A stretch of DNA of 51,152 nt. Origin: an uncultured Clostridia bacterium. Its GTDB lineage: Bacteria > Bacillota_A > Clostridia > TANB77 > CAG-508. Shown piece after piece: positions 45,928-51,152 of the stretch. Both the position numbers and the translations under genes were made by a program. The stretch lies in the NCBI GenBank assembly GCA_947624715.1, contig CANQLO010000009.1, positions 1 to 51,152 on the forward strand. Direction: 5' to 3'. The notes under the pieces were generated by a model. It did not search any database. It saw nothing but the letters and a program-made list of their open reading frames with translations, and was not told the DNA's origin. The number at the start of each line of letters is the position of its first letter. Position 1 is the first letter of the stretch.

Positions 45928-46071
45928 TATTTTAACTTGAAAGGTTTTCATTAAAATATTTTCCATTTATCTAGTCTTTAGAAATAATAGATAAGATTTT
46001 GTTGCTAATTTAAATATAACAACAATATATATAAACACAAATCTAAATCAGCCGCTTGCTAGATTTGTGTT
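45928..46071 (-). other. Structured intergenic region between rpmJ and rpsM
   Basis: The 239-base gap contains several inverted repeats. The best is a perfect 12-base stem, AACACAAATCTA (46034-46045) with TAGATTTGTGTT (46060-46071), and an AT-rich stem (AAATATTTTAA/TTAAAATATTT, from about 45928). No gene is present. On the minus-strand mRNA the 12-base stem is followed by a weak T-rich run, so it could be an attenuator or processing site. Confidence 0.5.
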
Positions 46072-46083
46072 GATATCTAAAAA

Positions 46084-46197
46084 TTAACCTTGTCTTTGTT
46101 TATGCTTTGGATTTTCGCATATAACTCTAACTACACCTTTTCTTTTGATTACTTTGCACTTATCGCACATTTTCTTTACAGATGGTCTTACCTTCAT
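46084..46197 (-). CDS. rpmJ: 50S ribosomal protein L36
   Basis: L36 is the smallest protein of the large subunit, near the L7/L12 stalk base. The 37-residue product starts [20 protein letters not shown] and has the zinc ligands CDKC, Cys27 and His32 ([12 protein letters not shown]). GGAGGTG lies a few bases before the ATG. It keeps its usual place between infA and rpsM but is set apart from both by long gaps. Confidence 0.97.
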   Translation of the reverse strand: MKVRPSVKKMCDKCKVIKRKGVVRVICENPKHKQRQG

Positions 46198-46220
46198 TTT
46201 GAAACACCTCCTATAGTTTT

Positions 46221-46285
46221 CTAATAGTTGATATGTGAGGTCAAATGTAATAAATATTACATCTCACTTCACACTTCAACATTAG
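46221..46285 (-). other. Long imperfect hairpin before rpmJ
   Basis: A 65-base imperfect palindrome. CTAAT, GTTGA, TGTGA and ATGTAAT segments on the left pair with ATTACAT, TCACA, TCAAC and ATTAG on the right, around an ATAAAT centre. It ends about 24 bases from the rpmJ start, so it lies just 5' of the ribosome binding site on the mRNA. Confidence 0.5.
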
Positions 46286-46356
46286 ATTTTATTTATAACT
46301 TTTAATTTTACTTTATTAAAATATCATCTTGTATTTGTTTAAATTTAATTTTTTTT

Positions 46357-46575
46357 TTATTTTGCTCTCCATGTTATTCTGCCTTTTGTTAGGTCATATG
46401 GAGAAAGTTCGATTTTAACTTTATCTCCTGGTAAGATTTTAATATAATTCATTCTTAATTTTCCTGAGATATGCGCTAAAATTTCATGTCCATTTTCTAA
46501 TTTTACTTTAAATAATGTATTAGGTAAAGCTTCTGAAACTGTACCTTCAACTTCAATTACATCTTCTTTAGACAT
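46357..46575 (-). CDS. infA: Translation initiation factor IF-1
   Basis: IF-1 blocks the ribosomal A site during initiation. The 72-residue protein is a full-length single OB-fold: [37 protein letters not shown], and the closing [16 protein letters not shown]. It follows map by 72 bases in the spc-operon order. Confidence 0.97.
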   Translation of the reverse strand: MSKEDVIEVEGTVSEALPNTLFKVKLENGHEILAHISGKLRMNYIKILPGDKVKIELSPYDLTKGRITWRAK

Positions 46576-46647
46576 ATATTTTAAACTCCCCTATTTATTT
46601 TTTTACATAATTGTAGAATTTAACACAATAATTATTATATTATATTT

Positions 46648-47418
46648 TTAAGCTAATGTCAATATTTCTGGCTCTTTTTCTGTAATTAAAATAGTATTTT
46701 CATAGTGTGCAGAAAGACTTCCGTCATAAGTCCAAATTGACCAACCATCTTCATCTTGACAAATATCTGGTAATCCTGCTGTTACCATTGGTTCTATTGC
46801 CAAAGTCATACCTGGTTCTAGTCTTATACCTCTACCAGCTTTTCCGAAGTTTGGTATTCCGGGATCTTCATGCATTTCGCTTCCTATTCCGTGACCTTCA
46901 AATTCTTTTATTACAGAGAAGCCATTTTTATTAACAAACTCCCCTATTGCATGACTTACATCTCCTAATCTAAAGCCTTTTTTTGCATATTTAATTCCTT
47001 CAAAAAATGCTTGTTTTGTGATATCTATTAATTTTTTTGCTTCATCACTTATTTTTCCAACCGCATATGTTCTAGCGCAGTCTCCATTAAAACCATCTTT
47101 ATATGCAACTAAGTCAATACTTATTATATCTCCTTCATGCAATATAGTTTTCTCAGATGGTATACCATGAATTATATTATCATTTATTGATGCACAAATA
47201 GAGCCTGGGAAATCTGGAACTCCTCTTATTCCACTAGGATAACCTTTCTCAGCTGGTATAGCTCCATTTTTTCTCATAGTTTCTTCTGCAATTCTATCTA
47301 ATTCTAATGTTGAAATTCCTGGTCTTATTGCTTTTTCTACTGCTTTTTGTGCTAGATTAGCAATCTTTGATGCCTCTCGCATTTTTTCTATTTCAGATTT
47401 AGATTTAATTGTAACCAT
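46648..47418 (-). CDS. map: Methionine aminopeptidase type I
   Basis: Removes the N-terminal methionine from new proteins. The 256-residue protein has the pita-bread fold motifs: SIDLVAYKDGFNGDCARTY (two metal-binding Asp), FEGHGIG with the metal His, AIEPM with Glu, and YENTILIT with the last Glu. AAGGAAA lies just before the ATG. It follows adk by 57 bases. Confidence 0.97.
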   Translation of the reverse strand: MVTIKSKSEIEKMREASKIANLAQKAVEKAIRPGISTLELDRIAEETMRKNGAIPAEKGYPSGIRGVPDFPGSICASINDNIIHGIPSEKTILHEGDIISIDLVAYKDGFNGDCARTYAVGKISDEAKKLIDITKQAFFEGIKYAKKGFRLGDVSHAIGEFVNKNGFSVIKEFEGHGIGSEMHEDPGIPNFGKAGRGIRLEPGMTLAIEPMVTAGLPDICQDEDGWSIWTYDGSLSAHYENTILITEKEPEILTLA

Positions 47419-47475
47419 TTTATTTCCTTCTTTATAATCTTTTTATTGCTCTGTTTATTTTTTTATAGCTATCTA

Positions 47476-48135
47476 TTATAATCTTTTTTCTATTGCTTCT
47501 ATTGCTTTATTAGTTGTATCTTCCTTTGTTGTTGGAGAATAAATATCAATATCTATCTGCTCTAATAATCCTTCTTTTTCATAATATGAAATTAGTGGTT
47601 CTGTACTATTATAGTAAATTTCTAATCTATTTTTAATTTTTTCTGGTTTATCATCATCTCTTACAGTAAGTGGTGAACCACATATATCACATATACCTTC
47701 CTTTTTAGGAGGCATAAATATAGTGTTAAATGATGCTCCACAATTTTTATTTGTGCATATTACTCTACTTGCAGTTCTTTTTATTATATCTTCATCTGGA
47801 ACTTTTAAATTTATTACTGCTGTAATATTTTTATCATTTCTGCTTAAAATATCTTTTAATTTCTCGGCTTGATTTATAGTTCTTGGAAAACCATCTAATA
47901 AAACATTATCTAGATTAGATAAGCTTTCTTGAACCATAGCAATAGTAATTTCATCAGGAACTAAATTTCCATTAGACAAATACTCATTTGCTTTTTTTCC
48001 AAGTTCTGTTCCCCTTTTAATTTCATCTCTAAACATATTTCCTGTAGAGAATGGAATTAAATTAAATTTATCACAGATTTCTTTTCCTATTGTACCTTTT
48101 CCACTTCCAGGTGCTCCTAACATTATTATATACAT
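47476..48135 (-). CDS. adk: Adenylate kinase
   Basis: Balances ATP, ADP and AMP in the cytoplasm. The 219-residue protein begins MYIIMLGAPGSGKGTIG (P-loop) and has the LID domain of the zinc type (CTNKNCGASFNTIF and CDICGSP). It also has the AMP-binding DGFPRTINQAEKL. ATG 48135 is chosen because AGGAG lies eight bases upstream; the frame-opening ATG overlaps that site. Confidence 0.96.
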   Translation of the reverse strand: MYIIMLGAPGSGKGTIGKEICDKFNLIPFSTGNMFRDEIKRGTELGKKANEYLSNGNLVPDEITIAMVQESLSNLDNVLLDGFPRTINQAEKLKDILSRNDKNITAVINLKVPDEDIIKRTASRVICTNKNCGASFNTIFMPPKKEGICDICGSPLTVRDDDKPEKIKNRLEIYYNSTEPLISYYEKEGLLEQIDIDIYSPTTKEDTTNKAIEAIEKRL

Positions 48136-48196
48136 AATTTTTTCTCCTAACATAACAATACATTAAAGCCTATGTATGAATTTGACTATTTGAAAA

Positions 48197-48321
48197 TTAA
48201 AAATATTGTAATTCTCTGTGCCTTGTTGTCGCGACGCAACCTAAAGGTTGCTGCTCCATTCGCCCTTCGTTTCACTCCGGTTGGTCGCTACGCGGCACTG
48301 CCGAATTTACAATATTTTTAA
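48197..48321 (-). repeat. Foldback repeat family A, copy 4, with different arms
   Basis: The core matches copy 2 in the same orientation, including GCAACCTTTAGGTTGC flanked by GTCGCG. The arms, however, read TTAAAAATATTGTAATTC (48197-48214) and GAATTTACAATATTTTTAA (48303-48321), unrelated to the ATAGTTATTTT arms of the other copies. They are complementary to each other except for one missing A. It lies between secY and adk. Confidence 0.88.
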
Positions 48322-48370
48322 CTATTCGTAAAATATTCAAACTTTCTTTCATTAGGCTTTATATAGTTTA

Positions 48371-49696
48371 TTATTTATCTAAGAATCCTTTATAATGTCT
48401 CATTACAAGTTGTGATTGTAATTGATCTCCTAATTCTATTGCAACACCAACTACAATTAATATTGATGTTCCACCAAATGCAGTATTTAATCCTATAAAT
48501 CTTGCAAGCATTGGAAGTATGGCTATAGCTGATAAGAATAGTCCTCCAAATAATAATATCTTTGAAAGTACTGATGATAAGTAATCAGCTGTAGGTTTTC
48601 CTGCTCTAATTCCTGGAATAAATCCTCCATTTTGTTTTATATTATTTGCTACTTCTGCTGGATTAAATGTTGCGTAAGTATAAAAATATGTAAAGCCAAC
48701 TATTAGTAGTAAATATATAATTGCATTAATTATTGTATATTGCCATCCAACTTGTGATGATGATGTAGCAATTGATAAATTATATAAAACTCTTAAAAAT
48801 CCAGTTTTTGTTTCAATATCATTTACAAATAATTGTATTATCATAGCTGGAAATGTCATAAATGCAGATGCAAAGATTATTGGAAGTACACTTGCCATTG
48901 CTGGTTTAATTGGTATATGAGTATTTTGTGCTCCTACCATTCTTCTACCAACAACTCTTTTTGAGTATTGTACTGGTATTCTTCTTTCTGCTTGTTGTAC
49001 AAATACTACTCCAACTACTAGAAGTAATACACCTAATGTTGTTAAAATTGCTTTAATTAATCCAATTGTGTTAAATACTCCGTCTGGAAATGCTAATCCA
49101 ACAATACTTGTAACTGCTTGTGGTAAGCTTGATACTATACCTGCAAATATTAACATTGATATACCGTTACCAATACCTTTGCTAGATATCTTATCTCCTA
49201 ACCACATAAGTAAAGATGTTCCAGCTACTAATGAAAGTACTACAACAAATCCTGTAAGTGCACCATTTTCTATAAATATTCCAGAATTTTTATATGAGAA
49301 ATATATTCCTAATCCTTCAACTAAGGCTAGTAATAGAGATACTAATTTAGTATATCTATCAATTTTCTTTCTTCCTTCTTCTCCACCTTCTTTTGTTAAT
49401 CTTTCTAGGGCTGGTATAACCATTCCTAAAAGTTGAATAACAATTGAAGCTGTAATGTATGGAGTAATTGACATAGCAAATATTGATAATCTAGAGAAAG
49501 CTCCTCCTGATATCATATTAATCATTCCAGTTACACTATTTGCATAACTATTCATTGTTGATTGTAATGTTACTATATCTACCATTGGTATAGTAATATA
49601 ACATCCTAATCTAAATACTACTAATAACAATAGAGTATATAATATCTTTTTTCTTATCTCAGGTGTTTTTAAAGCGTTTTTTATAGTATTAAACAA
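48371..49696 (-). CDS. secY: Protein translocase subunit SecY
   Basis: Channel-forming subunit of the Sec translocon in the inner membrane. The 441-residue protein has ten hydrophobic segments, the plug-region stretch MINMISGGAFSRLSIFAMSITPYITASIVIQL, and the cytoplasmic loops with conserved Arg (QYSKRVVGRRMVG). The start is TTG at 49696. GAGGTG lies seven bases upstream and falls within the last codons of rplO, whose stop is one base away, so translation is coupled. Confidence 0.96.
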   Translation of the reverse strand: MFNTIKNALKTPEIRKKILYTLLLLVVFRLGCYITIPMVDIVTLQSTMNSYANSVTGMINMISGGAFSRLSIFAMSITPYITASIVIQLLGMVIPALERLTKEGGEEGRKKIDRYTKLVSLLLALVEGLGIYFSYKNSGIFIENGALTGFVVVLSLVAGTSLLMWLGDKISSKGIGNGISMLIFAGIVSSLPQAVTSIVGLAFPDGVFNTIGLIKAILTTLGVLLLVVGVVFVQQAERRIPVQYSKRVVGRRMVGAQNTHIPIKPAMASVLPIIFASAFMTFPAMIIQLFVNDIETKTGFLRVLYNLSIATSSSQVGWQYTIINAIIYLLLIVGFTYFYTYATFNPAEVANNIKQNGGFIPGIRAGKPTADYLSSVLSKILLFGGLFLSAIAILPMLARFIGLNTAFGGTSILIVVGVAIELGDQLQSQLVMRHYKGFLDK

Positions 49697-49697
49697 C

Positions 49698-50132
49698 TTA
49701 AATCACCTCTGCTTTTCCGCCTAAAGACTCTATTTGTTCCTTAGCTTTTGCAGTGAATCTCTTTGCTTTGACAGTTAGCTTCTTTTCTAGTTTACCAGTT
49801 GCAATTACTACTATTCCATCATTTTCTTTGCTAATTATTCTATCTTTTATTAGGCTTTGTGCATCTACAACATCAGTTGTTGCTTTGTTAAGCATTGTTA
49901 AAGTTATTTCTGTATAATTTCTTGCAAATTTATTGTTAAATCCTCTTTTTGGTAATCTTCTATATAATGGTGTTTGACCACCTTCAAATCCACGTCTAAC
50001 TCCGCCACCAGTTCTTGCTTTTTGTCCTTTATGTCCTTTTCCAGATGTTTTTCCAAGTCCTGAGCCAACTCCACGTCCAAGTCTTTTTCTACTAGCAACT
50101 TTTTGTGCTGACTTTAATTCATCTAATTTCAT
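49698..50132 (-). CDS. rplO: 50S ribosomal protein L15
   Basis: L15 is an organiser of late 50S assembly. The 144-residue protein has the glycine-rich basic N-terminus (KRLGRGVGSGLGKTSGKGHKGQKAR) and a C-terminal globular domain ending in SLGGKAEVI. AGGAGGTG lies eight bases before the ATG. It directly follows rpsE with a 14-base gap; the usual intervening rpmD gene is absent. Confidence 0.96.
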   Translation of the reverse strand: MKLDELKSAQKVASRKRLGRGVGSGLGKTSGKGHKGQKARTGGGVRRGFEGGQTPLYRRLPKRGFNNKFARNYTEITLTMLNKATTDVVDAQSLIKDRIISKENDGIVVIATGKLEKKLTVKAKRFTAKAKEQIESLGGKAEVI

Positions 50133-50146
50133 ATGGATTACACCTC

Positions 50147-50653
50147 CTATCTAATATCTTCTACTTTTTTTCCTCTCTTTTTAGCTACTTGTTCAATAGT
50201 TTCCATATTTCTTAAACCATTTAATGTAGCATAAACAACGTTTCTTGGATTGTTAGATCCTAGAACCTTAGTCTTTACATCTCTATAACCAGCAAGTTCT
50301 AATATAGATCTTACACTTCCACCAGTAATAAGTCCTGTACCTTCTGCAGCAGGTTTTATTACTACGCTTGCGCTTCCGAATTTTCCAATGTATTCATGTG
50401 GTACTGTTGTTCCTACTATTGGAACTTCTACTAAATTCTTTTTAGCATCTTCAATTGCTTTTTTAATAGCATCTGGAACTTCTGATGACTTCCCGTTTCC
50501 AACACCAACATGTCCTTCGCCATCTCCAACAACAACAACTGCGCTAAATCTGAAAGTTCTACCACCTTTTACAACTTTTGCTACTCTATTAATAGCAACT
50601 ACTTTTTCATTTAATTCAGTTTCGTTCTCTTGTCTTTCTTCTCTTCCTTGCAC
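50147..50653 (-). CDS. rpsE: 30S ribosomal protein S5
   Basis: S5 guards translational accuracy near the decoding site. The 168-residue protein has the [38 protein letters not shown] loop region and ends in the basic [11 protein letters not shown]. The start is GTG at 50653, set by AAGGAGG eight bases upstream. It follows rplR by 18 bases. Confidence 0.96.
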   Translation of the reverse strand: MQGREERQENETELNEKVVAINRVAKVVKGGRTFRFSAVVVVGDGEGHVGVGNGKSSEVPDAIKKAIEDAKKNLVEVPIVGTTVPHEYIGKFGSASVVIKPAAEGTGLITGGSVRSILELAGYRDVKTKVLGSNNPRNVVYATLNGLRNMETIEQVAKKRGKKVEDIR

Positions 50654-50671
50654 TTGTTTTTCCTCCTTCTC

Positions 50672-51031
50672 TTAAAAATTTAGTCCGCCTTCTCTTGCTG
50701 ATTCTGCTAATGATTTTACAACTCCATGATATAAATATCCGCTTCTATCGAATACAACATCACTTATCTTCTTTTCCTTAGCTCTTGAAGCTATAAGTTT
50801 TCCAACTTCTTTAGCAGCTTCACAATTTCCATGCTTTGTTTTTACTTCTTTATCTAATGTTGAAGCTGATACTAAAGTTTTTCCAGCTACATCATCAATG
50901 ATTTGAGCATAGATTCCTTGATTACTTCTAAACATACATAATCTTGGACATTCAGCTGTTCCGCTAACTTTTCTACGTACTCTCTTATGACGTCTATCTC
51001 TTTCAAATTTTCTATCTGTTTTAGAAATCAT
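50672..51031 (-). CDS. rplR: 50S ribosomal protein L18
   Basis: L18 binds 5S rRNA together with L5. The 119-residue protein begins [31 protein letters not shown] and ends in [25 protein letters not shown], both family-typical. AAAGGAG lies six bases before the ATG. It follows the partial rplF by about 25 bases. Confidence 0.96.
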   Translation of the reverse strand: MISKTDRKFERDRRHKRVRRKVSGTAECPRLCMFRSNQGIYAQIIDDVAGKTLVSASTLDKEVKTKHGNCEAAKEVGKLIASRAKEKKISDVVFDRSGYLYHGVVKSLAESAREGGLNF

Positions 51032-51056
51032 TTCAAACTCCTTTCTTTATAGTTCC

Positions 51057-51152
51057 TTACTTCTTACCTGTCTTACCCTCTTTACGTCTAATATGCTCAT
51101 CAGCATATTTAATTCCTTTTCCTTTATATACTTCTGGTGGTCTCTTTGTTCT
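51057..51152 (-). CDS. rplF: 50S ribosomal protein L6, C-terminal part (runs off the window)
   Basis: The last 31 codons are present, ending [23 protein letters not shown] and a TAA stop, which is the standard L6 C-terminus. The start lies beyond the end of the window. Confidence 0.93.
   Translation of the reverse strand, partial: RTKRPPEVYKGKGIKYADEHIRRKEGKTGKK

Noticed and set aside
49904..50098. Minus-strand open frame inside rplO in another frame
   Set aside because: Overlaps the conserved L15 gene fully and has no independent support.

Overview
The window is strongly AT-rich DNA from an endospore-forming member of the Firmicutes, most likely an uncultured, gut-type member of class Clostridia. 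The evidence is a germination protease gene (gpr), a YtxC-type sporulation gene, LexA, Firmicutes-type ribosomal protein genes and AGGAGG-type ribosome binding sites. I cannot name a species. Most genes lie on the minus strand. Core housekeeping genes alternate with envelope-related accessory clusters, and several intergenic spaces hold short palindromic repeats.

Layout. 1-2140: promoter leaving the window, tRNA-Gly(TCC), and divergent from it an RluA-type pseudouridine synthase and a TraX-family membrane protein. 2141-8823 (minus): gpr, holA, glycogen debranching enzyme, a YvcK/CofD-like protein and murB. 9011-10974: thymidine kinase (plus), a small membrane protein and lexA, the latter with a duplicated promoter/operator block. 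11514-15906 (minus): a TetR-controlled cluster of two PlsC-like acyltransferases and two GT8 glycosyltransferases, probably for a glycolipid or envelope glycan. 16208-17491: obg. 17646-24464 (minus): a surface-modification cluster of two paralogous membrane-anchored transglutaminase-like proteins with Ig-like repeats, an MBOAT acyltransferase, its SGNH-like partner and a small anchored protein. A D-Ala-D-Ala peptidase (24613-25845, plus) diverges from it. 25916-35143 (minus): trpS, an RNHCP zinc protein, a DUF4153-like membrane protein, a TGS/uridine-kinase-like nucleoside kinase, mutS and miaB. 35281-35698: rpmE and rpmF. 35797-41736: a 1979-residue surface protein with InlB-type repeats and a collagen-like tract. 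41896-42735: ytxC. 42831-51152 (minus): the end of the ribosomal spc/alpha operons, from partial rplF to rplQ, without rpmD between rpsE and rplO.

Repeats are the most unusual aspect. Family A has four copies (4235, 16031, 33591, 48197): a GC-rich core with a GCAACC-TTTA-GGTTGC hairpin flanked by AT-rich inverted arms. The arms stay complementary within a copy even when their sequence differs between copies. Family B has three loci (11512, 17521, 25794) of REP-like GGGGACGGAG units bounded by TGTCAA. These units encode the C-terminal tails of two proteins and directly follow the TAG stop of two others. A separate foldback element (12437-12579) and an exact 91-bp duplication of the lexA promoter add to the picture.

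All functions are inferred from reading the translated sequence for family motifs. No database search was possible.
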